NCBI GenBank assembly: GCA_036824465.1
Contig: DAITAC010000055.1
Span: 1 to 28,086, forward strand
Origin: JAKOQB01 sp036824465
GTDB taxonomy: Bacteria > Pseudomonadota > Gammaproteobacteria > Burkholderiales > Burkholderiaceae_F
Direction: 5' to 3'
DNA: 28,086 nucleotides
The notes below the pieces were generated by a model. It ran no database searches, had not been told where the DNA came from, and saw only the letters and a list, made by a program, of their open reading frames with translations. Position numbers and translations under genes: made by a program. Below are positions 8,395 to 15,883 of this stretch, piece by piece (the stretch's first letter is position 1; every line of letters starts with the position of its first letter).

Positions 8395-8601
8395 CGAGCG
8401 GGTTCAACCGGCTGGCTGTTACGCAGAAGGCAGGAACTTGAGCGACAGCGTCTTCCCGTTTCACGAGTGATTCGGGCTTGGCTTTGTCGCGCAAGTGGGC
8501 GACTCCTCAGAAAGTCCGAACATCATAGGACCTTTGCGTTCGGGAGGACGATGCACGGAGGCCAATGCCAGGACCACCCGCGCACCGCTGCGGATCGACG
8601 A

Positions 8602-8994
8602 TCACTTGCCCTTCCCAGTCTCATTCGAATCGAGCTGAGCCCGGTTGTGATCTCGGCCCATCTTCATGCTCTCGGCGTGACGCTTGGCGTTGGCGTTCAC
8701 CGCTTCGGCATTGCTTCTGTTAGGCGTCACCTCCTGCTGCGCGGTCGAGTGGCTCGCGCCGCGCTTCATCGCCGCCTCGTGTTCGCCGCGCATGCGCATC
8801 GTCTCGACCGCGTCGCTCCTGCGGGGCGATGCCAGTTGCGCGGCCGCGTGGTCCTTGCCCTCCTTCATCGCTTTCTCGTGCGCCGCAGCTTGCGCATTGG
8901 TGCCTTCCTGCGCGAACGCGGGAGCGGCGATTCCGACGCCGACCGACAGCGTCAGAGCCGCAATCAGCGCCGCGATCTTTAAATTGCGTGTCAT
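8602..8994 (-). CDS. Secreted protein with three HxxxMKxGxxHxxAQ repeats
   Basis: A 130-aa protein with a signal peptide ending at AFA-QE (about residue 29). The mature part consists of three imperfect repeats, each carrying H-x3-M-K-x-G-x2-H-x2-A-Q, at residues 39-53, 72-86 and 106-120, spaced 33-34 residues apart. The linkers are polar and charged, suggesting an extended or helical, soluble periplasmic protein. Repeated His and Met side chains would suit Cu or other soft-metal binding, and the neighbouring copper genes support that, but this is an inference. A GAGAGG ribosome site lies 7 nt before the ATG at 8994. I do not recognise a named family. Confidence 0.75.
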   Translation of the reverse strand: MTRNLKIAALIAALTLSVGVGIAAPAFAQEGTNAQAAAHEKAMKEGKDHAAAQLASPRRSDAVETMRMRGEHEAAMKRGASHSTAQQEVTPNRSNAEAVNANAKRHAESMKMGRDHNRAQLDSNETGKGK

Positions 8995-9081
8995 CGTATG
9001 CCTCTCATTTCAAGTGATGTCAAAAGGCCGCTGACGCGGATCGGTCGATTGCGCCGGCGGGCGCCCTCTCGAGCCTGGCCG

Positions 9082-9438
9082 TTACGCTCCGCGATAGATC
9101 GACGCATCGGCTAAGGGTGCGAAGCTCGGTTTTGTGCTGTGATCGATGCCGTCCACGCACACGAGTTTGTTGCCGACGAACTCGTACTTGTGTCCGTCAT
9201 ACACCCAGCCCTTCTCTCCACCAGCAAGTCGCCAGCCCGAACGCTGCGCGGCGTCGGCGGCAGCTTGAATCCGATCCTGCGCCCGCTTCTCCACGCGTGT
9301 CAGGCTGCTTGACACATACCGAAACTTGTAGCCCGGCTCGCCGCCGACGGGGACGAAATGGACCCCCGCCATCGCGGACAGCGGCGCCGCAGCGGCACCG
9401 ATGAATGCAAGGACGAGCAGCAGTTTGCGCGTTGTCAT
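9082..9438 (-). CDS. Secreted protein of unknown function
   Basis: A 118-aa protein. The ATG at 9438 is preferred over longer in-frame starts because it begins a signal peptide (MTTRKLLLVLAFIGAAAAPLSAMA) and has a GGAGG ribosome site 5 nt upstream. The mature part has an amphipathic helical stretch (about 51-68, RVEKRAQDRIQAAADAAQ) and a Tyr/Trp/Gly-rich segment with one Cys. No family recognised. About 90 bp upstream of the start is a tandem TGTAAT/TGTCAG half-site pair like those before the Met-rich operon and the copR-like gene, so it is probably part of the copper-responsive set. Confidence 0.7.
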   Translation of the reverse strand: MTTRKLLLVLAFIGAAAAPLSAMAGVHFVPVGGEPGYKFRYVSSSLTRVEKRAQDRIQAAADAAQRSGWRLAGGEKGWVYDGHKYEFVGNKLVCVDGIDHSTKPSFAPLADASIYRGA

Positions 9439-9527
9439 GAGAACCTCCATTGAAAGCAGTTGCCAAGGTTGCGTGCAGGTCCCGCTCTGCACAGTTCGAA
9501 GTGTCGGCGCGCGGGAGGCACAACGCG

Positions 9528-9544
9528 CTGACACTGCAATTACA
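9528..9544 (-). promoter_or_regulatory. CopR-like tandem half-site box
   Basis: On the minus strand this reads TGTAATTGCAGTGTCAG, two half-sites 11 bp apart. The same arrangement occurs upstream of the Met-rich operon (18182-18198) in the same orientation and at a similar distance from the start codon (about 90-103 bp). An 11-bp direct repeat is the usual footprint of OmpR-family response regulators, one of which is encoded at 18375. Confidence 0.55.
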
Positions 9545-9615
9545 AATCGGGAAGCCGTGCCTGCGCGCGTCGATCATGCAACGGCCAATCTTTGCGCGCC
9601 GCCGGATGACCGAAA

Positions 9616-9632
9616 CGTAACGGCACGGTCAG
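9616..9632 (+). promoter_or_regulatory. Weak CopR-like tandem half-site box before copK-like gene
   Basis: CGTAACGGCACGGTCAG keeps GTAA and GTCAG at the 11-bp spacing of the stronger boxes and points toward the copK-like gene, whose ATG is 120 bp downstream. The match is partial and could be chance. Confidence 0.3.
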
Positions 9633-9752
9633 CATCGGGTTGTCGACAGCGCGCCAATATGAAACCGCAGTTGCGAAAGGCGGCGCGCATGGCTTGTACG
9701 GCATTCGTCTTCCTTCCGCTCCCGCAAACCCGATCATTTGAAAGGAACAATC

Positions 9753-10040
9753 ATGCGTACCGCCATCGCTTCCGCATTTTTCGCGCTCGGCATCGTCGCT
9801 ACACCGCTTGCGATTGCGCAGGACGACACAAAGGAGATCGCACTGAAGGACGGCACCACGCTGCAGATCTACAAGGACGGCAAGATGAGCATGCGCGATG
9901 CGCGCGGGCGCGTGCACAGCATGAAGGAAGGCGTGCAGATGGAAACCAGCGACGGCAAAGTGATCGTGATGCGCGGCAATGAAATATGGCGCAAGACGAC
10001 CGCCGAGCAGTTGCGCGCAGAGTTGTATCGCGGCAAGTGA
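9753..10040 (+). CDS. copK: CopK-family periplasmic copper-binding protein
   Basis: Small exported Cu(I)/Cu(II)-binding protein of 95 aa. A signal peptide (about 1-22, MRTAIASAFFALGIVATPLA) precedes a mature part of about 73 residues, the size of Cupriavidus CopK. The pattern YKDGKMSM, KEGVQMETSDGK and VMRGNEIWR matches CopK closely. The Met residues used for Cu(I) in CopK (M28, M38, M44, M54 of the mature protein) correspond here to M47, M57, M63 and M73. The ATG at 9753 has an AAGGAA ribosome site; an in-frame TTG at 9738 is less likely. The family is strongly copper-induced and sequesters copper in the periplasm. It stands alone and is divergent from the secreted-protein gene at 9438. Confidence 0.88.
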   Translation: MRTAIASAFFALGIVATPLAIAQDDTKEIALKDGTTLQIYKDGKMSMRDARGRVHSMKEGVQMETSDGKVIVMRGNEIWRKTTAEQLRAELYRGK

Positions 10041-10266
10041 TCCGTCGTCCGGACACCGCTTGACGCGGCCGACCGCGCACTCACGCCGCTCCGTGACGCC
10101 CGGCGCGAGGGTGTTCTGCCGCGTCCTGCGCCCTCTGCCGCACGCACCAGCGCGCATGCCAGCGGCCGAGCGAGCGCGATCCAGCTCGATGCGCGGGCTG
10201 CAGTGTTCCGTCGAGCACTTCCTTCGCGAACGCGGCCACGCACTCGCGGCGTCGCGTTTCCGCGGT

Positions 10267-11667
10267 CTATGTATTGCCGATCCGACCGGCGACAAGTCTG
10301 AACACGCCACCATCAAAGAACAGCAACCCGCGCACCTGAATCGTGCTGCCGTTGGCAACCGTGGATACACCTCGCAGTTGCGTGCCGCTTTGCTGATAAA
10401 CGGTCACCGTCCCCGCGCCGGTCAGCTTCGCGAACGCGGCGTCCGCCGGCAGCGTGAGCGCGAAGCTCGCTTGCGAACCGCTTCGGCTGTAGCCCGACAC
10501 GATGCCACGCAGGCCCTGTTCACCGAGCTGAATCGAGGCTGCGGTAAGCGTGCCGCCGCCCATCATTCCGCCCATGCCGCCGCCCTGCATCATCTGGCCG
10601 GCGCTGAACGCTTCGACGCGTTGGCCCCTGTTGATATTTGAACGATCGAAGCGCGGCGTAAACGGCAGGTTGCTCGTGTCGACGCTGCCGGCGTCGATCG
10701 AAAATTGCGTCGTGCCGTCGATGTTGACCGTTGTCGTCCCCGCAAGATTCGCCTGCATCATGCCGTTGCCGATGCCGTCCTGCATCACCAGCACCAGTTG
10801 TGTCGTCGGACTGCCCGTGAGGCTTGTCACCAGCCCGGCGGCCATCGCGCCGCCGGCGCTCATCCGCGACTGCACGCGGGTCGCCATCCAGCTTCCATCC
10901 GGCTGCAGCGTCGCGTCGATCGACACCAGCATGCTGTTGCCCATCATGCCCATGCCCGTCATGCCCGCGAACTGCGTGCCCGCGTCGGTCATCAGCGCAA
11001 CGCCCGTCATCCCCTGCATCATCGTCAGCGCGAACGCGTTGCCACCGACGCCGCTCATTGTTCCGCTCACCACGCCGGTCAGCCCATGCATGCCGCCGTC
11101 CTCCGGATCGTGGCTGCCGGAGACAAACGGATTCATGCGCGCGCTCAGTGCCGGCGCCATGCTGACGTTGCCGCCCGCATCAATCGCAATCGATGCTGCC
11201 ATGTTCATGTCCAGGTTGACGACCATCGGCGTGGATCCGACCACAAGCGGCGGACTGAACATCACGTTCGCCGTCATCGGGCCGGGCAGGCTCTTCTGCA
11301 CCGGTTGTCCCGTTGTTGGATCAACATAAGTCATCGTCGTTGCACCGAACGTCATCGTCGCGCCGGTGTAGCTACCCTGAGGCACGCTGGCGATCGTCAG
11401 CGGGACTACGGTTCCCATCAACTGCATCATCTCCATCGATCGCGGCGCGGACAGAGCGGTTACGGAGCCGCCACTTGTGCTTGTCAGCGAAACCGCATTG
11501 ATCGTTACGCCGACCGCAAGCAGACGATCCGCCGGATCGTCGCCAAGGTTGATCTGGACCGCGGTATTTGACGGCTGCGGATTGGGTAGCGTCGTGCCCG
11601 AACCGCCGCCGCCGCATGCCGTCAGAAGCGCGGCCGCGACGCATGCGAGCAATGCAATGTGTTTCAT
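10267..11667 (-). CDS. DUF5666-type lipoprotein
   Basis: A 466-aa predicted lipoprotein. The start at 11667 gives MKHIALLACVAAALLTACGGGG with a lipobox LTAC (lipidated C18) and is preceded by GGAG 6 nt upstream; the longer frame from 11712 has no such support. The mature protein is mainly beta-rich repeated modules of the kind annotated DUF4382/DUF5666 (variable 'VQSRMSAGG', 'VEAFSAGQMMQGGG', 'RGIVSGYSRSGSQASFAL', 'IQVRGLLFFDGGVFRLVAGRI'), OB-fold-like strands that follow one another. It is Met-rich, including a GQMMQGGGMGGMMGGG segment. Function unknown; probably surface or periplasmic facing. The 400-bp upstream region carries a CRP/FNR-like site and CopR-like half-sites, so it may be both redox- and metal-responsive. 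Confidence 0.75.
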   Translation of the reverse strand: MKHIALLACVAAALLTACGGGGSGTTLPNPQPSNTAVQINLGDDPADRLLAVGVTINAVSLTSTSGGSVTALSAPRSMEMMQLMGTVVPLTIASVPQGSYTGATMTFGATTMTYVDPTTGQPVQKSLPGPMTANVMFSPPLVVGSTPMVVNLDMNMAASIAIDAGGNVSMAPALSARMNPFVSGSHDPEDGGMHGLTGVVSGTMSGVGGNAFALTMMQGMTGVALMTDAGTQFAGMTGMGMMGNSMLVSIDATLQPDGSWMATRVQSRMSAGGAMAAGLVTSLTGSPTTQLVLVMQDGIGNGMMQANLAGTTTVNIDGTTQFSIDAGSVDTSNLPFTPRFDRSNINRGQRVEAFSAGQMMQGGGMGGMMGGGTLTAASIQLGEQGLRGIVSGYSRSGSQASFALTLPADAAFAKLTGAGTVTVYQQSGTQLRGVSTVANGSTIQVRGLLFFDGGVFRLVAGRIGNT

Positions 11668-11805
11668 CACTTTCTCCATGAAAAAGCGACGCACTGTCGG
11701 CTGATCACACAACCCCGAAATGCGAGTTGTTCGCGATCAATCCGTGGCGCGCCGTAGTGAGGCACCCCTCAACGCGAATGATCCCGGCTCGCGCGCGATA
11801 CGCGC

Positions 11806-11821
11806 GTGATGTGCATCACAC
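11806..11821. promoter_or_regulatory. CRP/FNR-family binding site candidate
   Basis: CGTGATGTGCATCACA contains the FNR/DNR-type core TGAT-N4-ATCA and also fits GTGA-N6-TCAC. For the minus-strand lipoprotein gene a -10-like GATCAT lies at 11784-11779, about 30 bp from the site centre, so an activator role is geometrically possible. Confidence 0.5.
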
Positions 11822-11879
11822 CGACACCCACCGGTTCACGGGAGCGAACGTCGACGCGCCGATGCGCTTTCGATACAAA

Positions 11880-11907
11880 CGTAATGGCGTTGTCAGCGCG
11901 CTGTCAG
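11880..11907. promoter_or_regulatory. CopR-like half-site array (three, 11-bp period)
   Basis: CGTAAT (11880), TGTCAG (11891) and TGTCAG (11902) follow one another at exactly 11 bp, and an inverted ATTACA follows at 11910-11915. The half-sites match those upstream of the secreted-protein gene and the Met-rich operon. The array is about 215-240 bp upstream of the lipoprotein start; its strand orientation is opposite to that gene. Confidence 0.45.
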
Positions 11908-12075
11908 AAATTACACATTGTTGCCCCGACTCGTGGGCGAAAGCGCAACTCGAGCGACGGAAAAAACCGTACAGAACTGAGGCCGGCGCGCGACTTTCTC
12001 GCCGCACGACGTCTCGCCCAGACGGCGTAGCGCACTTGCCATGACAGGCTTGCACACCGCCACGCCGTGGATTGA

Positions 12076-12549
12076 TTACGACGCGCCGAGGTGTTCACCC
12101 GATTGACGAGGACTCACCATTCGCCAGAACGCGAGCGACGGCACGACGACCCACTGCGCAAGCGGCGCGAGACCGGTCCCGAGCCAGGGGAGTCGCGGCA
12201 TGATGTCCGCGTACGCCCACGTGCGCCGCATCTCGACGTTGAGCCACTCGCTGTAGATCGTGTACAGCAAGCCAATGGCGATGGTGACTACCACTACGCG
12301 AGCGAAGCGCCGTTGCGGCCACCCCGAACCGCCGACGACAATCACCGCCATCAAAAGGGCGCTCATGCCGATCATCACATCGCCCGCCGTGCAGTGCAGA
12401 ACCGAGAAGGCAATCGCGCGCGGCGCCGCGGTGCGCCACAACGTGTAGAGCGGCAACTGCGCGATCTCCCACAGGAGGTTGCCCAGCAGCAGAATTGCGC
12501 TGTAGACCCGCAGCGCTTGCAGCCAGTCGCGGCCGTCTGCCGATTGCAT
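12076..12549 (-). CDS. Four-helix integral membrane protein, copper ATPase operon
   Basis: A 157-aa hydrophobic protein with about four membrane helices (near 13-30, 44-65, 78-97 and 124-146). I do not recognise a named family. Between helices it carries LLWEIAQLPLYTLW and YTIYSEWLNVEMRRTWAYADIMPRLP-like segments with several conserved-looking aromatic and acidic residues (E25, E99). The start at 12549 is preferred to a GTG at 12558 because AGGTGG lies 5 nt upstream, across the stop codon of the copper ATPase gene. The close junction indicates co-translation with the ATPase, so a role in copper handling at the membrane is likely by context only. Confidence 0.72.
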   Translation of the reverse strand: MQSADGRDWLQALRVYSAILLLGNLLWEIAQLPLYTLWRTAAPRAIAFSVLHCTAGDVMIGMSALLMAVIVVGGSGWPQRRFARVVVVTIAIGLLYTIYSEWLNVEMRRTWAYADIMPRLPWLGTGLAPLAQWVVVPSLAFWRMVSPRQSGEHLGAS

Positions 12550-12558
12550 CTTGTCCAC

Positions 12559-14865
12559 CTATGCGGAGCGAAGTCGTAACGCGTTGCCGACTACGCTCAC
12601 CGACGAGAAGCTCATCGCCAGTGCCGCGATCAGCGGTGACAGCAGCAGGCCGAAGAACGGATACAGCACGCCGGCCGCGATCGGCACGCCGAGCGCGTTG
12701 TAGACGAACGCAAAGCTGAGGTTCTGCTTCATGTTCGCGACGGTCGCCTGCGACAATTCGCGCGCGCGGGCGATGCCGCGCAGGTCGCCCTTGATGAGCG
12801 TGACGTGGCTCGCGGCCATCGCCACGTCGGTACCGGTGCCCATCGCGATGCCGACATCGGCGGCCGCAAGCGCCGGCGCGTCGTTGATGCCATCGCCGGC
12901 CATCGCCACGCGCCGTCCCTGCGCCTTCAGCATGGCGACAAGATCGGTCTTATCCTGCGGCCGCACCTCGCCATGGAATTCGTCGATGCCGAGTTTCTGT
13001 GCGACAGCGCGTGCGGTTGCCACACCGTCACCCGTCGCCATGATGACGCGAATGCCGGCGTGCTTGAGCAGGCGCAATGCGTCGGGCGTGGTGTCCTTGA
13101 TCGGGTCGGCCACGGCGATCATCCCCGCGAGTTGCCCGGCGCTCGCGACGAACACCACGCTCGCGCCCTCGCCACGCAGTTGTTCGGCCCGCTGCTGCAG
13201 CGGTGCCACGTCGATCCCGATTTCACGCATCAGCACTGTGTTGCCGACCGCGATCGCCGCGCCTTCGACATGGCCCCGCACGCCAATGCCGGTCGCCGAC
13301 TCGAAGTCGGCCACCTCCGCGATGCCCAGATTGCGCCGGCGTGCCTCGCCGACGATCGCCTCGGCCAGCGGATGCTCGGAACCCTGGTCGAGACTCGCCG
13401 CGGAACGCAGCACCTCATCTTCGCTGAAACCGGGCGCCGCGATCACGGCGCGGAATGCCGGCCTGCCGACCGTCAGCGTGCCAGTCTTGTCGACGATCAG
13501 CGTGTCGATCTTGCGCAGATGTTCGATCGCTTCGGCATCTTTGAAAAGCACACCGGACGTCGCGGCCCGGCCGGTCGCCACCATCACCGACATCGGCGTA
13601 GCGAGCCCCAGCGCACAGGGGCAAGCGATGATCAGCACCGCGATCGCGTTGATCGTGCCGTAGACCCATGAGGGCTCGGGTCCGAGCAGGCCCCAGACGA
13701 CGAAGGTCGCCAGCGCAATCGCGCCAACCGTAAGCACGAACCAGTACGACACCACGTCGGCCATGCGCTGCAGCGGCGCGCGCGAGCGTTGTGCAGCGGC
13801 GACCATCTGCACAATCTGCGACAGCACGGTTGCGGCGCCGACCTTCTCCGCGCGCATGACCAGGCTGCCGGTGCCGTTGATCGTCGCGCCGATCACGCGG
13901 TCGCCGGACTGCTTCTCCACCGGAATCGGCTCGCCTGTCAGCATCGACTCGTCGATCGACGAGCGACCATCGAGGACCACGCCGTCAACCGGCACCTTTT
14001 CGCCCGGCCGCACGCGCAACCGGTCGCCCACGTGCACGTGCGCGAGCGGCACATCCTCCTCGGTGCCGTCGTCGCGCAGCCGGCGCGCGGTCTTGGGTGC
14101 GAGCCCGAGCAGCGCCTTGATCGCGGCCGACGTCGCCGAGCGCGCGCGCAGTTCGAGCACCTGCCCAAGCAGCGTCAGCGACACGATCACCGCGGCCGCC
14201 TCGAAGTACACACCGATCCTGCCGTGCGCGATGAAGGACGCGGGAAAGATCTGCGGCGCGATCGTCGCCACCGCGCTATACAGATACGCGATGCCCACGC
14301 CGGTGCCGATCAGCGTCCACATGTTCGGGCTGCGATTCAGCGACGACTGCCACCACCGGACAAAGAACGGCCAGCCGGCCCACCACACCACGGGCGCGGC
14401 GACCACGAGTTCAATCCAGCTCTGTGCAGCCGGCGCAAACCATTGCACGCGATGGCCGACCATCGCCAACAGCGTCACGATCACTGTCAGCGGCAGCGTC
14501 CACCAGAAGCGATGCGTGAAGTCGATGAGTTCCGGGTTCGGACCTTCTTCCAGTGACGGCATCTCCGGCTCGAGCGTCATGCCGCAGATCGGGCAGTTGC
14601 CCGGCTGCGGCTGGCGGATCTGCGGATGCATCGGGCACGTGTACATCGTGCCCGTGGCGGGCGCGGCCGGTCGCGCCGCTGATGGCGCAACGCCTGCCGC
14701 GACGTGCTCATGTTCGTGGTGATGCGTATGCGTTTGAGGGTCGTGCGCCGCATGCTCGTGCGCCTGCGCATGCGCCGCATGGGCGTCGTCCTTGCCGTGC
14801 GCGCAGCAGGCGTGGTCGGCGCGCGAGTCGTGTTTCGATGGGGCGCTTGCGGTTCGATCGAGCAT
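12559..14865 (-). CDS. copA: Cu+-exporting P1B-type ATPase
   Basis: Pumps Cu(I) out of the cytosol using ATP. The 768-aa protein has a His-rich N-terminal tail (residues about 18-54, with repeated HxH), a YTCPMHP...CPICGM metal-binding segment (75-96) in place of a classical CxxC ferredoxin-like domain, and eight membrane helices. Catalytic motifs are present: TGEP (310-313) in the actuator domain, CPC (415-417) in helix 6, DKTGT with phosphorylated D459, SEHP in the nucleotide domain and GDGINDAP in the hinge. The last helices contain YNALGVP and MSFSSVSVVGNALRL, the signature of Cu+ (1B-1) pumps and not Zn/Cd pumps. Transcription starts from a MerR-type promoter shared with the divergent regulator gene. 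A four-helix membrane protein follows immediately. Confidence 0.95.
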   Translation of the reverse strand: MLDRTASAPSKHDSRADHACCAHGKDDAHAAHAQAHEHAAHDPQTHTHHHEHEHVAAGVAPSAARPAAPATGTMYTCPMHPQIRQPQPGNCPICGMTLEPEMPSLEEGPNPELIDFTHRFWWTLPLTVIVTLLAMVGHRVQWFAPAAQSWIELVVAAPVVWWAGWPFFVRWWQSSLNRSPNMWTLIGTGVGIAYLYSAVATIAPQIFPASFIAHGRIGVYFEAAAVIVSLTLLGQVLELRARSATSAAIKALLGLAPKTARRLRDDGTEEDVPLAHVHVGDRLRVRPGEKVPVDGVVLDGRSSIDESMLTGEPIPVEKQSGDRVIGATINGTGSLVMRAEKVGAATVLSQIVQMVAAAQRSRAPLQRMADVVSYWFVLTVGAIALATFVVWGLLGPEPSWVYGTINAIAVLIIACPCALGLATPMSVMVATGRAATSGVLFKDAEAIEHLRKIDTLIVDKTGTLTVGRPAFRAVIAAPGFSEDEVLRSAASLDQGSEHPLAEAIVGEARRRNLGIAEVADFESATGIGVRGHVEGAAIAVGNTVLMREIGIDVAPLQQRAEQLRGEGASVVFVASAGQLAGMIAVADPIKDTTPDALRLLKHAGIRVIMATGDGVATARAVAQKLGIDEFHGEVRPQDKTDLVAMLKAQGRRVAMAGDGINDAPALAAADVGIAMGTGTDVAMAASHVTLIKGDLRGIARARELSQATVANMKQNLSFAFVYNALGVPIAAGVLYPFFGLLLSPLIAALAMSFSSVSVVGNALRLRSA

Positions 14866-14897
14866 GGAGATACTCCCGTTTGATTGGGTGTGAGCGC

Positions 14898-14929
14898 AGC
14901 CTAGACTCCGTACTCGAGTACGGAGTCAA
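14898..14929 (-). promoter_or_regulatory. MerR-type promoter of copA with palindromic operator
   Basis: On the minus strand a -35 TTGACT (14929-14924) and a -10 TAGGCT (14903-14898) are separated by 20 bp, the long spacer that MerR-family activators untwist. The spacer and edges hold a 24-bp perfect palindrome at 14904-14927, arms GACTCCGTACTC and its complement. The regulator gene starts 19 bp beyond the palindrome on the other strand, so it probably represses itself from the same site. Confidence 0.85.
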
Positions 14930-14945
14930 ACTGTGGAGATACGCG

Positions 14946-15362
14946 ATGACCGACTTCAGCATGACGATCGGCGGCCTGGCCGCCGCCGCCGACGTCAATG
15001 TCGAAACCGTGCGCTACTACCAGCGGCGCGGACTGCTGCCCTTGCCCGCCAAAGGTGCGCGCGGCGCCGGCAGCGTACGCCGTTATGGCGCCGCCGAGGC
15101 GGCCCGGCTGCGCTTCATTCGCCGCGCGCAGCAGCTTGGTTTCACGCTGGAAGAGATCGGCGAACTGCTGCAATTGCAGGACGGCACCGACCGGCGCTCG
15201 ATCCGTCGCATCGCCGGCCAGCGGCTGCAGCAGATCCGGGAACGTGTGCACGACCTGCATCGCATGGCGTCCACGCTCGAACATCTGATTCATGACTGCG
15301 AACACTCGGCGCGGCGTCCGACGTGCCCGATCATCGACTCGATCGAAAGCACGGGCAAGTGA
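14946..15362 (+). CDS. MerR-family metal-responsive regulator
   Basis: A 138-aa dimeric DNA-binding activator/repressor. The N-terminal winged helix has IGGLAAAADVNVETVRYYQRRGLLP (residues 8-32), followed by the dimerisation helix and a C-terminal metal loop with C118 and C127 (HDCEHSARRPTCPII). Spacing of the two Cys (eight residues between) is as in MerR C117/C126, and the DGT motif before the helix is kept, but the third MerR ligand C82 is replaced by R83. A two-Cys loop is compatible with Cu(I) sensing as in CueR, and the divergent gene is a Cu+ ATPase. Start at 14946 has GGAG 7 nt upstream. It is divergent from copA over a perfect palindrome. Confidence 0.9.
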   Translation: MTDFSMTIGGLAAAADVNVETVRYYQRRGLLPLPAKGARGAGSVRRYGAAEAARLRFIRRAQQLGFTLEEIGELLQLQDGTDRRSIRRIAGQRLQQIRERVHDLHRMASTLEHLIHDCEHSARRPTCPIIDSIESTGK

Positions 15363-15372
15363 GGCCATCGCG

Positions 15373-15801
15373 GTGAATTCGAATCCGCAGCGCAGCGCGC
15401 TCAAGCGCAGCATCTGGGCCGCGGTCCTGCTCGCCGTCGTGCTGGCGCTGCTCACTGCCAGCCATGATTACCTGGGCGGCCATGTGTTCTCCGGCGTCTG
15501 GGTCGCGCGGCTGCGCTGGATCGAGCTTGTACTCGCCGCGTTGGCAATCGTCTGGCCCGGCTGGGCGCTGATGGCGCGGCTGCGCGCGCGCGAGTTCTTC
15601 AGTACGCCAGCGGCCGGCATGATGGCCGCCCTTGCACTCTTCTGCTATGGCCTGCTGGCGGTCCTTATCCCCGACCTGTGGCCTCCGGCGTGGCGCAACG
15701 CGGATGGCGCCGTCGCGATGCGTTTCGAGCTGGTGGCAGTCGCGATTGGACTGGCGCTTGCCATGGAACTTCTGCGCACGCGCAGAAATCCTCGCGCCTG
15801 A
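15373..15801 (+). CDS. Stand-alone four-helix protein resembling the first membrane half of a Cu+ ATPase
   Basis: A 142-aa membrane protein with four helices (about 12-30, 46-66, 79-100, 116-134). By eye it aligns from end to end with residues about 118-240 of the CopA-type ATPase in this window: RWIELVLAALAIVWPGW against SWIELVVAAPVVWWAGW, CYGLLAVLIPDLWP against LYSAVATIAPQIFP, and MRFELVAVAIGLALAMELLR against VYFEAAAVIVSLTLLGQVLELR. It has no actuator, phosphorylation or nucleotide domain and so cannot pump by itself. The glutamate of the second core helix (E119) is kept, a residue implicated in copper entry in CopA. The GTG start at 15373 is 10 bp after the merR-like stop with GAGG upstream, which means translational coupling. 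Function unknown; regulator, scaffold or degenerated remnant. Confidence 0.75.
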   Translation: MNSNPQRSALKRSIWAAVLLAVVLALLTASHDYLGGHVFSGVWVARLRWIELVLAALAIVWPGWALMARLRAREFFSTPAAGMMAALALFCYGLLAVLIPDLWPPAWRNADGAVAMRFELVAVAIGLALAMELLRTRRNPRA

Positions 15802-15883
15802 CGCGCGTGTTGTGGATTCATCACGGCTGATCATCACCACGCTCGCTTTGCAAGTCGAGGTCCGGCGATGAAGTGCGGCCCAC

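Larger units (their letters stand above)
9439..9752. other. Divergent intergenic region between unknown secreted-protein gene and copK-like gene
   Basis: This 314-bp region separates two divergent genes for secreted proteins. It contains the tandem half-sites at 9528-9544 and a weaker pair at 9616-9632, described separately. The open frames that cross it lack ribosome sites and signal sequences of their own and look like chance frames. Confidence 0.6.
11668..12075. other. Intergenic region with regulatory sites only
   Basis: The 408 bp between the DUF5666 lipoprotein gene and the four-helix membrane protein gene contain a CRP/FNR-like site (11806-11821) and a triple half-site array (11880-11907). 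Open frames crossing it have no ribosome site, no recognisable product and unusual composition, and I treat them as non-coding. Confidence 0.6.

Noticed and set aside
11727..12044. Plus-strand frame of 105 codons in the region before the four-helix protein gene
   Set aside because: No ribosome site, no signal or domain, and it spans candidate regulatory sites, so it was treated as non-coding.
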